The position numbers and the translations under genes are program-made. From contig CAMBFO010000015.1 of the NCBI GenBank assembly GCA_945865675.1, positions 1 through 32,829 of the forward strand: a stretch of DNA of 32,829 nt, read 5' to 3'. Under the pieces are notes generated by a model, which was not told the origin of the DNA, did not search any database, and saw nothing but the letters and a program-made list of their open reading frames with translations. Origin of the DNA: Comamonas sp. lk. GTDB lineage: Bacteria > Pseudomonadota > Gammaproteobacteria > Burkholderiales > Burkholderiaceae_C. This document shows, piece by piece, positions 9,908 to 18,866 of the stretch (positions within the stretch are counted from its first letter, which is position 1; each line of letters starts with the position of its first letter).

Positions 9908-10399
9908 TCACACGCGCAACACCCGCTCACCGCGTCCTATGCCACTGGCACCCGTACGCACCGTCTCCAAAATAGCATCCGCCTCGATAGCCTGCAAAAA
10001 CGCATCATTTTTTGCCTGGTCGCCGGTCAACTCTATGGTGTAGCTTTTGTCGGTGACGTCGATGACCCGGCCGCGGAAAATATCGGCCATGCGCTTCATT
10101 TCCTCGCGCTCTTTACCCACAGCGCGCACCTTGACGATCATGAGTTCGCGCTCGATGTACGCGCCTTCGGTCAAATCTACCACCTTGACTACCTCGATCA
10201 GGCGGTTCAAATGCTTGGTGATCTGCTCAATCACGTCGTCTGAGCCATTAGTCTGCAAGGTCATACGCGACAAACTGGGGTCTTCAGTGGGTGCCACCGT
10301 TAATGACTCAATGTTGTACCCACGCGCAGAGAACAAGCCGACCACGCGGGACAGGGCGCCCGGTTCGTTTTCCAGCAAAACAGCGATGATGTGTTTCAT
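9908..10399 (-). CDS. ilvH: Acetolactate synthase small (regulatory) subunit
   Basis: Regulatory partner of IlvB; it raises catalytic activity and confers valine feedback inhibition. The N-terminal ACT domain reads MKHIIAVLLENEPGALSRVV with GLFSARGYNIESLTV, and the C-terminal ACT-like half includes VKVVDLTEGAYIERELMIVKV. The 163-residue length equals the E. coli IlvH type, longer than the short IlvN. It lies between ilvB and ilvC on one strand with about 100-base gaps, fitting one operon. Confidence 0.96.
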   Translation of the reverse strand: MKHIIAVLLENEPGALSRVVGLFSARGYNIESLTVAPTEDPSLSRMTLQTNGSDDVIEQITKHLNRLIEVVKVVDLTEGAYIERELMIVKVRAVGKEREEMKRMADIFRGRVIDVTDKSYTIELTGDQAKNDAFLQAIEADAILETVRTGASGIGRGERVLRV

Positions 10400-10506
10400 A
10401 AATGTAGACGCCTCTTTTCACCGCCCTCCCCCGCGCGCGGTAACGCACAGGCTTGGCAAGCAATAGATTTGTCAGTCCATGGTTATTTAAATGCCATCCT
10501 TGGCGC

Positions 10507-12294
10507 TTACAGGTCTTCAGAACCCAGCAGCATTTCGGTAATGCCCTTGCCCGCTTGCACCATGGGGAAGACGTTTTCTGTCGGGTCGGTCCGAAAATCC
10601 ATGAACACCGTGCGATCCTTTAGGCGCCGTGCTTCGCGCAGCGCGGGCTCCACGTCTTGCGGGCGCTCAATCAACATCCCCACATGACCGTAGGCCTCGG
10701 CAAGTTTCACGAAATTGGGCAAGGCATCCATATAGCTATGGCTATAGCGGCCTTCGTACTCCACCTCTTGCCACTGGCGCACCATTCCTAAATAACGGTT
10801 GTTCAAAGAGATGATTTTGATTGGCGTGTTGTATTGCAAACAGGTTGAAAGCTCCTGAATACACATCTGCACCGAGCCCTCACCCGTAATACAAAACACC
10901 TCGCTCTCGGGCTTGGCCAGCTTGATGCCCATAGCGTAAGGAATACCTACGCCCATAGTGCCCAGGCCACCCGAATTAATCCAACGCCGGGGTTGGTCAA
11001 AGCGGTAATACTGCGCCGCCCACATCTGGTGCTGCCCGACATCGGATGTGATGTAGGTATCGGCATCCTTGGTCATATCCCACAGGGTCTCGACCACAAA
11101 CTGGGGCTTGATCACATCGCCTTTTCCATGGTCATATTTAAGGCACTGGCGCGCACGCCAGCCCTCAATCGTGTCCCACCATGCGCTCAGCGCATGGGCG
11201 TCGGGTTTGACCGCGCTCTCCCTGATCATTGCGATCAGCTCGTTCAACACTTCCTTGACATCACCAACGATGGGGATGTCCACCTTCACGCGCTTGGAAA
11301 TGCTGGAGGGATCAATATCGATATGGATGATCTTGCGCTCGTTTTGCGCGAAATGCTTGGGGTTACCGATCACTCGGTCGTCAAAGCGAGCGCCGACGGC
11401 CAACAACACATCGCAGTTTTGCATGGCGTTGTTCGCTTCAATCGTTCCATGCATCCCCAGCATGCCCAGAAACTTGCGGTCCGAGGCCGGGTAAGCGCCC
11501 AAACCCATCAGGGTATTGGTGCAAGGGTAGCCCAGCATATCCACCAGGGTTCGCAATTGGACCGAGGAATCACTGAGCAACACACCGCCACCGGTATAAA
11601 TATAGGGACGCTTGGCCGAGAGTAAGAGTTGCAAAGCTTTGCGGATCTGACCGCCGTGGCCTTTACGCACCGGGTTATAGGAGCGCATTTCCACACTGGC
11701 AGGGTAGCCCTTGTAGGGAACTTTCTTGAAGGACACATCCTTGGGAATATCGACCACGACCGGACCGGGACGGCCACTGCGTGCAATATGGAAGGCCTTC
11801 TTCATAATGTCCGCCATATCGCGAGCATCTTTGACCAAAAAATTGTGCTTCACGATGGGGCGTGTGATGCCCACGGTATCGCACTCCTGGAAAGCGTCCA
11901 GACCGATGGCGTGGGTTGGCACCTGGCCGGTGATGATCACCATCGGAATGCTGTCCATATAGGCGGTGGCAATGCCAGTCACGGCGTTGGTGACGCCCGG
12001 CCCCGACGTTACCAAGGCCACGCCGACCTCACCGGTCGCTCTTGCATAGCCGTCAGCGGCATGCACCGCAGCCTGCTCATGGCGCACCAGCACGTGCTGA
12101 ATCGTGTTTTGCTTGTAAAACGCGTCGTAAATATGGAGTACTGCGCCGCCGGGATAGCCCCAAACGTACTGCACATTCTCGGCCTGAAGGGCCTTGATCA
12201 AAATCTCAGCGCCGCGCAATTCCGGAACGCTATTGGATTTAGGATTTGCCGCAGCCGCGGCGGCAGAGGCCAATTCGGCCTTGGATACTTCCAT
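10507..12294 (-). CDS. ilvB: Acetolactate synthase large (catalytic) subunit
   Basis: Thiamine-diphosphate enzyme condensing pyruvate with pyruvate or 2-oxobutyrate, the first common step for Val, Leu and Ile. From ATG 12294 the protein has 595 residues. The catalytic Glu is about E73 in VLVRHEQAAVHAADGYARAT; the ThDP motif is GEGSVQMCIQELST through SLNNRYLGMVRQWQ. The usual GDG of the metal site reads GEG here, a conservative change I believe is normal in Burkholderiales. A GTG 33 bases upstream is possible, but the ATG has AAGG nearby and fits the family. An Ala-rich N-terminal tail precedes the conserved start ELRGAEILIKALQ. Heads the ilvB-ilvH-ilvC operon. Confidence 0.96.
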   Translation of the reverse strand: MEVSKAELASAAAAAANPKSNSVPELRGAEILIKALQAENVQYVWGYPGGAVLHIYDAFYKQNTIQHVLVRHEQAAVHAADGYARATGEVGVALVTSGPGVTNAVTGIATAYMDSIPMVIITGQVPTHAIGLDAFQECDTVGITRPIVKHNFLVKDARDMADIMKKAFHIARSGRPGPVVVDIPKDVSFKKVPYKGYPASVEMRSYNPVRKGHGGQIRKALQLLLSAKRPYIYTGGGVLLSDSSVQLRTLVDMLGYPCTNTLMGLGAYPASDRKFLGMLGMHGTIEANNAMQNCDVLLAVGARFDDRVIGNPKHFAQNERKIIHIDIDPSSISKRVKVDIPIVGDVKEVLNELIAMIRESAVKPDAHALSAWWDTIEGWRARQCLKYDHGKGDVIKPQFVVETLWDMTKDADTYITSDVGQHQMWAAQYYRFDQPRRWINSGGLGTMGVGIPYAMGIKLAKPESEVFCITGEGSVQMCIQELSTCLQYNTPIKIISLNNRYLGMVRQWQEVEYEGRYSHSYMDALPNFVKLAEAYGHVGMLIERPQDVEPALREARRLKDRTVFMDFRTDPTENVFPMVQAGKGITEMLLGSEDL

Positions 12295-12584
12295 GATGAA
12301 CCTTTGCGAATTTCTCTGACGAAACACCTTGGGTGCCCCTTCGTAAACACTTTTGGTGCCTCGTCGGGACTTGAGATTTTGGCCATGGACGCATTGAATG
12401 CTGCGCCGGACCAGAACCCGTTTGCTTTTTGAACGAAAGGCGCATTATGGCATCAATCATGAGTCGCACCAGGCCCACAAATCCGGAACACTGCCGCGGT
12501 GCGATAATTTGCGCACTCTTATGAGACTTACCTGCAAGCAAACGACCCCACAAGCGCCTTGGTGCCGCTCGCGTTGGAGGTCTT
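12295..12584. other. Divergent control region between ilvB and the sigma factor gene
   Basis: About 290 bases serve both divergent operons. I looked for an attenuator leader rich in Ile, Val or Leu codons before ilvB and did not find one, nor a T-box. A small inverted repeat GTGCG/CGCAC is at 12499-12516. The imperfect repeats at 12320-12360 are listed separately. No convincing -35/-10 pair was found for either direction. Confidence 0.6.
12320..12360. repeat. Imperfect tandem repeat in the ilvB leader
   Basis: Two copies, CGAAACACCTTGGGTGCC (12320-12337) and CGTAAACACTTTTGGTGCC (12342-12360), lie 22 bases apart, about two helical turns, and end 26 bases before the ilvB ATG. They resemble a pair of protein-binding half-sites or a leader-RNA element, but no regulator is identified. 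Confidence 0.5.
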
Positions 12585-13151
12585 TTGGCAACTGAACGCG
12601 AGCTCGATGCGTTCTTACGTGGCGTTGAAAAGCGGGCGTTTAAGCGGACTTTTTACCATGTACGCAACGAAGAGTCCGCGCTCGATGTCGTGCAGGACAG
12701 CATGATGAAACTTGCCGAGCACTATGGGCATAAATCGCCTGAGGAACTGCCCATGCTGTTCCAGCGGATTCTGAGCAATGCCACCTTGGACTGGTTCCGT
12801 CGCCAAAAGACCCGCAACGCGCTTTTCACCCCCTTAGGCGACTTTGACAGCACAATGGGCGACGGTGAATTCGACGTTTTGGAGGCTTTGCTCTCTCATT
12901 CTGACAATCCCCAGCAGGAAAGCAGCCAGTCACAGGCCGAGCGCGCCCAAACTTTGCACGCAATAGAGTTGGAGATTCAAAATCTACCTGCACGTCAACG
13001 GGAGGCCTTCCTGATGCGTTACTGGGAAGAGCTGGATTTGGCGGAAACCGCCTCCGCCATGGGTTGCTCCCAGGGGAGCGTCAAGACGCACTGTTCCCGG
13101 GCGGTGAGTGCATTGGCTAAAGCTTTACGATTAAAGGGGATTGATCCATGA
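12585..13151 (+). CDS. RNA polymerase sigma factor, ECF-type
   Basis: Alternative sigma factor directing RNA polymerase to a small regulon. Residues about 5-75 form region 2 (RTFYHVRNEESALDVVQDSMMKLAEHY, then AMLDWFRR-like NATLDWFRRQKTRN). Residues about 120-180 form region 4 (LPARQREAFLMRYWEELDLAETASAMGCSQGSVKTHCSRA, quoted here only by its ends LPARQREAFLMRYWEE and GCSQGSVKTHCSRA). It starts with TTG at 12585, supported by GGAGG four bases upstream; no ATG fits. Its stop overlaps the next start (ATGA), a translational coupling typical of sigma/anti-sigma pairs. Signals and target genes are unknown; self-regulation is plausible. Confidence 0.9.
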   Translation: MATERELDAFLRGVEKRAFKRTFYHVRNEESALDVVQDSMMKLAEHYGHKSPEELPMLFQRILSNATLDWFRRQKTRNALFTPLGDFDSTMGDGEFDVLEALLSHSDNPQQESSQSQAERAQTLHAIELEIQNLPARQREAFLMRYWEELDLAETASAMGCSQGSVKTHCSRAVSALAKALRLKGIDP

Positions 13152-13582
13152 AAATATTCACTGAGCCGACCAACACCGGTAGCCCTACCGAGGCGCACTT
13201 CGGCGCCCGGATCGCCGCTCGCCTGGAAGAGGGTTCGCTGGATCTACCCCGCAGCATTTCCGAACGCCTGCGCGCGGGTCGGATGCAGGCGCTGGCAAAA
13301 CGCCGCGTCACCGAGATCCAGCTAGCGCCTGTGCTGGCCGGTGCGCGAAATGCGACTGGAACCCAGGGGGCACATCCGCCGGGATTTTGGACCCGTGCCT
13401 CCGCCCTTTTGCCATTTCTGGCCCTGGTCCTGGGTTTAGTGACCATCGCAGCGCTGCAAGACCAGGAACGGGCCTACGAATTGGCTGAAGTCGATGCCGA
13501 GTTGCTGACAGCCGATTTGCCGCCGACCGCCTACACCGACCCCGGGTTTCTGCAGTACCTGAAAAAGGCTGCACAGGAATAG
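13148..13582 (+). CDS. DUF3619-type one-TM protein, candidate anti-sigma factor
   Basis: Function not established. The 144-residue chain has a soluble, Arg-rich N-terminal part (FGARIAARLEEGS, SISERLRAGRMQALAKRR at about 32-53), one hydrophobic helix at about 84-103 (SALLPFLALVLGLVTIAALQ), and a short acidic outer tail ending YTDPGFLQYLKK. Start ATG 13148 overlaps the sigma stop TGA. Topology and coupling resemble membrane anti-sigma factors, with a cytoplasmic N-terminus that could hold the sigma factor; there is no zinc-binding HxxxCxxC motif, so it would not be a ZAS-type anti-sigma. Family name is by recognition, the role by inference. Confidence 0.75.
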   Translation: MKIFTEPTNTGSPTEAHFGARIAARLEEGSLDLPRSISERLRAGRMQALAKRRVTEIQLAPVLAGARNATGTQGAHPPGFWTRASALLPFLALVLGLVTIAALQDQERAYELAEVDAELLTADLPPTAYTDPGFLQYLKKAAQE

Positions 13583-13603
13583 AATCGGGGACTAAACGTC
13601 CCT

Positions 13604-14233
13604 ATGCACTTTTTGGCACACTTCACATCTTCATTGCTCGTTTGGCTGGGCGCCTGTGCGCTGATTTTGCTTACAGGCCTCGCTGCCGCACAAGTTGTAA
13701 ACAATGGGGCAGTGGCAAGCGGCACGGTCATTACTGACTTAGAACCGCTCTGGGAGCAGCTTAGCGCCGCTGAGCAGCAGTCACTCCAGCCCCTGGCTTC
13801 AATTTGGAGCAGCCTATCCCAGGCACATCGTCGCAAATGGCTGGCGCTGGCCAAAAATTATGCCGCCATGGGCGACGCGGACAGAGAAAAGTTGCAAAGC
13901 CGGATGGCCGAATGGTCCGCCTTGAAGCCCAAAGAGAGGGAACAGGCCCGCTTGAATTTTGCGCAGACCAAGAAGCTTCCGCCCGATGCCCGCGCAGCCA
14001 CCTGGGAAGCTTACCAAGCACTCTCCGAAGACGAACGGCGTGTTTTGCTGGACAAGGCACCGAAAAAGCCTAGCGGCGCGGCTATTGCAGCCAAGCCCGT
14101 TGCACCTAGCAAAATGGCAGAAGTACCGGTGACCCGCAAAACTCCCGAGCAGGTAAAGGCTTCGTCCAATCCGCGGCCCGCGATTGACCGCTACACCTTA
14201 TTGCCAAAAAAGGACAGCGCGGCGTCCAACTAA
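13604..14233 (+). CDS. DUF3106-type exported protein of unknown function
   Basis: Begins with a signal sequence (SSLLVWLGACALILLTGLAAAQ, about residues 9-30, quoted in part as LLVWLGACALILLTGLAAA), so it is probably periplasmic. The body, residues about 45-150, is an amphipathic, charged helical region with repeated units of the form L-x-x-W-x-x-L-x-x-x-x-R, for example WEQLSAAEQQSLQPLA, WSSLSQAHRRKWLALA and EWSALKPKEREQARLNF. The tail is Pro/Lys/Ala-rich and low complexity. It starts 21 bases after the DUF3619 gene and belongs to the same unit. The helical repeat pattern suggests a binding or sensing role, in the manner of CpxP/Spy-like proteins, but no such motif is seen. Confidence 0.8.
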   Translation: MHFLAHFTSSLLVWLGACALILLTGLAAAQVVNNGAVASGTVITDLEPLWEQLSAAEQQSLQPLASIWSSLSQAHRRKWLALAKNYAAMGDADREKLQSRMAEWSALKPKEREQARLNFAQTKKLPPDARAATWEAYQALSEDERRVLLDKAPKKPSGAAIAAKPVAPSKMAEVPVTRKTPEQVKASSNPRPAIDRYTLLPKKDSAASN

Positions 14234-14327
14234 TGCTTTTGCCACGCATGGCTGCCTAGCGCGGCATCCGTGCGAAACCGGCAAAGTGCGCAGATTACAA
14301 GCAACGCCTTCACTTAGCACCCTCCTG

Positions 14328-14864
14328 ATGCCTGAGCCCACTAGCCTGGAAAACCCTGTCGACCCAACGCCCGGTCTGTGGCGGCGCATGGCTTGCTGGG
14401 TTTACGAAGGCATGCTACTTTTTGGTGTCGTATTTATCGCAGGCTACTTGTTCGGCACACTCACCCAAACGCGTAACGCCATGGACAACCGGACCGGGCT
14501 ACAGATTTTTTTGTTTGTGGCCCTGAGTGCCTATTTCGTCATTTTCTGGACCCGTGGGCAAACACTGGCGATGAAGACTTGGCATATTCGGGTCGTCGAT
14601 GCACAGGGCTTACCGATTTCCCGCCGTCGGGCCTTGGTGCGTTACGCGCTGTCCTGGGTGTGGGTACTGCCACCTTTGGCCCTGGCCTGGGCAGCGGCTT
14701 TGCCAGCGGGCGCGCAAGTACTGGTATTTCTTCTTTGGGTTATCGCCTGGGCCGGTAGCAGCGGACTGGCGCCGCAGAGGCAGTTTTGGCATGACATACT
14801 AGCGGGCACACGGCTGGTTCATTACAAGCCGCCTGAGCCAGCAGCCAAGGGCTTAAGCAGTTAA
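14328..14864 (+). CDS. RDD-family integral membrane protein
   Basis: 178-residue membrane protein with the RDD layout. Helix one starts with GLWRRMACWVYEGMLLFGVVF, helix two spans LQIFLFVALSAYFVIFW near residues 64-80, followed by RGQTLAMKTWHIRVVDAQG and a final helix LVFLLWVIAWAGSSGL with the short RQFWHDILAGTRLV tail. RDD proteins are poorly understood; some have been linked to ion or stress adaptation. I chose ATG 14328; an in-frame start at 14184 would overlap the upstream gene and add a non-conserved tail. Last gene of the sigma-factor cluster, ending in a hairpin. Confidence 0.85.
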   Translation: MPEPTSLENPVDPTPGLWRRMACWVYEGMLLFGVVFIAGYLFGTLTQTRNAMDNRTGLQIFLFVALSAYFVIFWTRGQTLAMKTWHIRVVDAQGLPISRRRALVRYALSWVWVLPPLALAWAAALPAGAQVLVFLLWVIAWAGSSGLAPQRQFWHDILAGTRLVHYKPPEPAAKGLSS

Positions 14865-14868
14865 GCCC
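14849..14868. terminator. Hairpin at the convergent ends of the RDD and PII genes
   Basis: Perfect arms GGGCTTAA (14849-14856) and TTAAGCCC (14861-14868) around the loop GCAG enclose the RDD stop codon. U-runs are absent on both sides, so termination strength is uncertain; the position suggests a bidirectional role. Confidence 0.4.
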
Positions 14869-14886
14869 GTTCGAATACACACCTGA

Positions 14887-15234
<348 letters not shown>

Positions 15235-15255
15235 CTAAAGTGAAAAAAAGCGGAT

Positions 15256-16932
15256 TCATGCGCGAAAGCGATTGGTAATAGGATAACGCCAATCTTTACC
15301 GAAGCTGCGGTGACTGACCCGAATTCCGGGAGGCGCCTGGCGGCGCTTGTATTCGTTAATCTGAATGAGCCGGGTCACCCGCTCCACGTCGGCGGTGCTG
15401 TAACCAGCGGCCACGATGTCGGCGATGCTTTGGTCATTCTCCATATAGCGCTCAATGATGGCGTCCAGCACTTCGTAGGGGGGCAGGCTGTCCTGGTCTG
15501 TCTGGTCGGGGCGCAACTCGGCGCTGGGGGGGCGGGTAATGATGCGCTCAGGAATAGGCTCTCTACCCGTTCCATAAGGGTCATGCTGATTGCGCCAACG
15601 CGCCATGGCGAAAACTCTCATCTTGGGCAAGTCTTTGATCACGGCAAACCCTCCTGCCATGTCTCCGTACAGCGTGCAATAGCCGGTGGCCATTTCGGAC
15701 TTGTTACCCGTGGTCAGCACCATGGAGCCAAACTTATTGCTCAAGGCCATCAGCAAGGTACCGCGTATGCGGGCCTGGATGTTTTCTTCGGCGCTGTCTT
15801 CAGCACGGCCTGCAAATTCGCCAGCTAGCGAAGCCTTGAAGGCCTCAAACTCTGGCCGTATGGAAATTTCGTCGTATCGCACGCCCATGCGAGCAGCCAT
15901 GTCGCGCGCGTCCAAGCAGCTGATGTCTGCGGTATAGGGCGAAGGCATCATGACCGCACGCACCTTATCGGCACCCAGTGCATCGACCGCAATAGCCAGT
16001 ACCAGCGCCGAATCGATCCCGCCCGACAAGCCCAGCAAAACGCCAGGGAAACGGTTTTTTCCGACGTAATCGCGAACGCCCAAAACCAACGCATCCCACA
16101 AATCCGCCTCTTCTGAGCGCTGCGGCTCGGTGGTAGCTGTCCAAGCAGAAGGTGGCGCAATGGACTCGAGTGCGCAAGCGAACAAGGATTCCTGGAAACT
16201 GGCGGCTCGCCCCTGTACCTGACCGAGTGCGTCCAATACAAATGAACGCCCCTCAAACACCAGTTCATCCTGTCCGCCCACTAAATGCGCATAGACCAGC
16301 GGCAAATCGGTGGAGCGGCAGCGCTCGGCCATGGCCTGTTCGCGCTGATAGCCCTTGCCCAAATGAAAGGGCGAGGCATTGATCACGGCCAGAAGCTGCG
16401 CCCCTGCCGCCTTGGCCGCTAGTGCTGGCCCTGCGAACCAGGCGTCTTCACAAATCAGCAGGCCTACACGCACCAAAGCATGCGCAGGACCGGCCTCAAA
16501 CACACAGGTCTTGCTGCCGGGGGCAAAGTAACGGCGCTCGTCAAACACCTGGTAATTGGGTAGCTCCTGCTTGGCATAGGTGGCCACCACCTGCCCTTCG
16601 CGCAGCACGCTAGCGCAGTTAAAACGCCGGGTAATAGAAACTGCCGTACCCCGCTGGTCGGCGCCTTGAGGATGCCCCACCACCACACACATATCTTGAA
16701 GACCCGCCAACTGTGCGGCCAGCGATTTCAAGGCATCATCGCAGGCCCGCATAAATGCGGGGCGCAAATACAAGTCTTCGGCGGCATAGCCGCACAGCGA
16801 CAATTCGGGCGTCAACAGTAAACGGGCGCCCTGCGCATGGGCCTGATGTGCAGCATCCCGTATTTTTTGCGCGTTGCCGCTCAGATCACCTACGATGAAG
16901 TTGAGTTGGGCAACGCAAATTTTGAGAGTCAT
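15256..16932 (-). CDS. nadE: Glutamine-dependent NAD+ synthetase
   Basis: Final step of NAD synthesis: amidates nicotinate adenine dinucleotide using ATP and ammonia from glutamine. The N-terminal nitrilase-like glutaminase has the triad E43 (LLLTPELSLCGY), K121 (ATYAKQELPNY) and C161 (LLICEDAWFAGP). The C-terminal synthetase has the ATP-pyrophosphatase loop GLSGGIDSAL with SGGIDS at 303-308, TTGNKSEMATGYCTLYGDM and the lysine-rich end NEYKRRQAPPG. At 558 residues it is the two-domain bacterial form (about 540-570), not the ammonia-only E. coli form. Co-oriented with glnB. Confidence 0.96.
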   Translation of the reverse strand: MTLKICVAQLNFIVGDLSGNAQKIRDAAHQAHAQGARLLLTPELSLCGYAAEDLYLRPAFMRACDDALKSLAAQLAGLQDMCVVVGHPQGADQRGTAVSITRRFNCASVLREGQVVATYAKQELPNYQVFDERRYFAPGSKTCVFEAGPAHALVRVGLLICEDAWFAGPALAAKAAGAQLLAVINASPFHLGKGYQREQAMAERCRSTDLPLVYAHLVGGQDELVFEGRSFVLDALGQVQGRAASFQESLFACALESIAPPSAWTATTEPQRSEEADLWDALVLGVRDYVGKNRFPGVLLGLSGGIDSALVLAIAVDALGADKVRAVMMPSPYTADISCLDARDMAARMGVRYDEISIRPEFEAFKASLAGEFAGRAEDSAEENIQARIRGTLLMALSNKFGSMVLTTGNKSEMATGYCTLYGDMAGGFAVIKDLPKMRVFAMARWRNQHDPYGTGREPIPERIITRPPSAELRPDQTDQDSLPPYEVLDAIIERYMENDQSIADIVAAGYSTADVERVTRLIQINEYKRRQAPPGIRVSHRSFGKDWRYPITNRFRA

Positions 16933-17005
16933 GTAAGAATGCTTATGAAAACAGTGACGCGGCCCGGGCCATCAGGCGCCGTCCCGGCCTTGCTTGGGGG
17001 TCGGC

Positions 17006-18196
17006 ATGGGCCGAGATGATTATGTCACCCAGGTGCACGATTCCGTCTGCGCCATCGACGCTGCGCTCTGGGATGCCTTGTTGGCCGATCACCCCGATGC
17101 CAGCCCATTTATGCGCCACGCCTACCTAGCAGCATTGGAGCGAAGCGCCAGCGCCTGCCAAGCCACCGGATGGAAGCCGGTTTGCATCAGCTTGGAGCGC
17201 GACGGTGCCTTGTTTGGCGCCTGCATGCTTTACGAGAAAGACCATTCCTATGGCGAATATGTGTTTGACTGGGCCTGGGCCAATGCCTACCAGCAGCACG
17301 GGCTGGCCTACTACCCCAAAGCCACGGTAGCCGTACCCTTCACGCCAGTGCCCGGTGCGCGTTTGCTGGCCCGCGATGCTGCAGCGCGACAGGCACTCAT
17401 TGCCGCTTTGATAGCCTACAGCCAGGATAGGGAGATGTCCTCGCTGCATTTGTTATTCGTTTCTCCGCAGGATGCCCAAGCCTGCGCCAATAGCGGCATG
17501 ATGCTACGCCACACGGTGCAATTTCACTGGACCAATACCGGCCCCGGATTCACCGACTTCGACGCCTTTTTGACCAGCCTGTCGCAAGACAAGCGCAAAA
17601 AAATCCGTCAGGAACGACGCAAAGTGCTCGACGCCGGCGTGCACTTTCGCTGGGCCCAGGGGCTCGACGTCGGTGATGCCGACTGGGATTTTTTCTATCG
17701 CTGCTACGAGCGCACCTACTTGGAACATGGTAACGCGCCCTACCTTAGCCGCGCTTTCTTTGCCGCTATGCAGCGTGATATGCCGGAAAACTGGCTCTTG
17801 TTTGTAGCCGAGCGCGCGGGCCAACCTATCGCCAGCAGCCTGATCGGGCTGAGCAGCGCCAATTCGGGTGACGCCCAGCCGCGCGTGGCCTATGGGCGCT
17901 ACTGGGGAGCGCTGGAGCGCGTGGATTGCTTGCACTTCGAGGCCTGCTATTACCAGCCCCTGCAATGGTGCATAGACCACGGCTACGCGCGCTTTGAAGG
18001 CGGCGCGCAGGGCGAACACAAAATGGCGCGGGCCCTGATGCCGGTGAAAACCAGTAGTGCCCATTGGCTGGCGCACCCGGCATTTGCCGATGCCGTAGCC
18101 CGTTTTCTAGAACGCGAAGGTGAAGGTATTGAACAGTACATGGGGCACCTGCAACAGCGATCGCCATTTAAGGGCATGCCCGCAGAACCTCAATAA
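17006..18196 (+). CDS. GNAT-fold acyltransferase of the COG3146/DUF482 type
   Basis: Predicted cytosolic acyltransferase of unknown substrate, about 396 residues. Recognisable blocks are DASPFMRHAYLAALERS, EKDHSYGEYVFDWAWANAY, VAVPFTPVPGARLL, the basic LSQDKRKKIRQERRKVLDAG, and CLHFEACYYQPLQWCI followed by ARFEGGAQGEHKMARAL. These belong to a family related to Fem/MurJ-type aminoacyl transferases, and family members have been called peptidogalycan biosynthesis proteins without strong proof. I prefer ATG 17006 (GGGGG upstream); TTG 16994 adds four residues. It diverges from nadE and converges on ppa. No operon partner hints at a substrate. Confidence 0.82.
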   Translation: MGRDDYVTQVHDSVCAIDAALWDALLADHPDASPFMRHAYLAALERSASACQATGWKPVCISLERDGALFGACMLYEKDHSYGEYVFDWAWANAYQQHGLAYYPKATVAVPFTPVPGARLLARDAAARQALIAALIAYSQDREMSSLHLLFVSPQDAQACANSGMMLRHTVQFHWTNTGPGFTDFDAFLTSLSQDKRKKIRQERRKVLDAGVHFRWAQGLDVGDADWDFFYRCYERTYLEHGNAPYLSRAFFAAMQRDMPENWLLFVAERAGQPIASSLIGLSSANSGDAQPRVAYGRYWGALERVDCLHFEACYYQPLQWCIDHGYARFEGGAQGEHKMARALMPVKTSSAHWLAHPAFADAVARFLEREGEGIEQYMGHLQQRSPFKGMPAEPQ

Positions 18197-18264
18197 GCAG
18201 TGGTGCCGAGCCAGCTACAAGCAGTGCGAGCCCCAATCGGGCCACAGGATGCTCGCCTTGCTGC

Positions 18265-18804
18265 TTAAACGGCCTGCTCTTTTTGGTAATTGGCTATGCC
18301 TTCGGAAATTTCTTGGTGTGCTGCCTCCGGCCCTTCCCATCCCAAAATTTTCACCCATTTACCCTCCTCGAGGTCTTTGTAATGCTCAAAGAAATGGGCG
18401 ATAGTTTTCAAGCGCAGCGGGTTCAGGTCAGCAGGCTTTTGCCATTGGGTGTAAAGCGACAAAATTTTATCGATAGGCACGGCCAGCACCTTGCCATCCA
18501 TACCGGCCTCGTCTTCCATTTTTAGGATGCCGATGGCGCGGCAAGTTACCACCACGCCTGGGATCAAGGGCACCGGTGTGATGACCAGCACATCGACCGG
18601 ATCGCCATCGCCGGAGATGGTCTTGGGCACATAACCGTAATTGGTCGGGTAGTGCATCGCCGTACTCATGAAACGGTCCACAAAGATCGCTCCGGTTTCC
18701 TTGTTAACTTCGTATTTCACAGGATCTGCGTTCATCGGGATTTCGATGATCACATTGAATTCTTTGGGTGCGTTTTTTCCGGGGGTGACTTTGTCAAGGG
18801 ACAT
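18265..18804 (-). CDS. ppa: Inorganic pyrophosphatase, soluble (family I)
   Basis: Hydrolyses pyrophosphate in the cytoplasm, pulling biosynthetic reactions forward. The 179-residue hexameric-type protein shows the family I signature DGDPVDVLV preceded by [11 protein letters not shown], plus [19 protein letters not shown] and [16 protein letters not shown] 18804 is clear. It sits back to back with the membrane pyrophosphatase across a 233-base gap that contains a 22-bp near-palindrome, so the two pyrophosphate-hydrolysing routes may be controlled together. Confidence 0.97.
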   Translation of the reverse strand: MSLDKVTPGKNAPKEFNVIIEIPMNADPVKYEVNKETGAIFVDRFMSTAMHYPTNYGYVPKTISGDGDPVDVLVITPVPLIPGVVVTCRAIGILKMEDEAGMDGKVLAVPIDKILSLYTQWQKPADLNPLRLKTIAHFFEHYKDLEEGKWVKILGWEGPEAAHQEISEGIANYQKEQAV

Positions 18805-18831
18805 AAATAGCTCGTGAAGTGGAAGTAAGTG

Positions 18832-18853
18832 AATACCGATACGTATCAGTATT
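18832..18853. promoter_or_regulatory. Near-perfect 22-bp palindrome between ppa and hppA (candidate operator)
   Basis: AATAC (18832-18836) and GTATT (18849-18853) flank the perfect 10-bp palindrome GATACGTATC (18838-18847), with one unmatched base on each side. It is 27 bases from the ppa start and lies roughly 50-70 bases upstream of a possible hppA promoter, so it could bind a dimeric regulator of either or both genes. No regulator is identified. Confidence 0.5.
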
Positions 18854-18866
18854 AACCCTGATTTTA

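Noticed and set aside
10507-12294. GEG in place of GDG in the ThDP motif of IlvB as a sign of an inactive enzyme
   Set aside because: Asp to Glu is conservative, all flanking residues are intact, and as I recall the same form is normal in Burkholderiales.
12239-12467. A possible attenuation leader peptide for ilvB (minus-strand ATG near 12460)
   Set aside because: It is not rich in Ile, Val or Leu codons, does not stop before ilvB, and no terminator/antiterminator pair follows.
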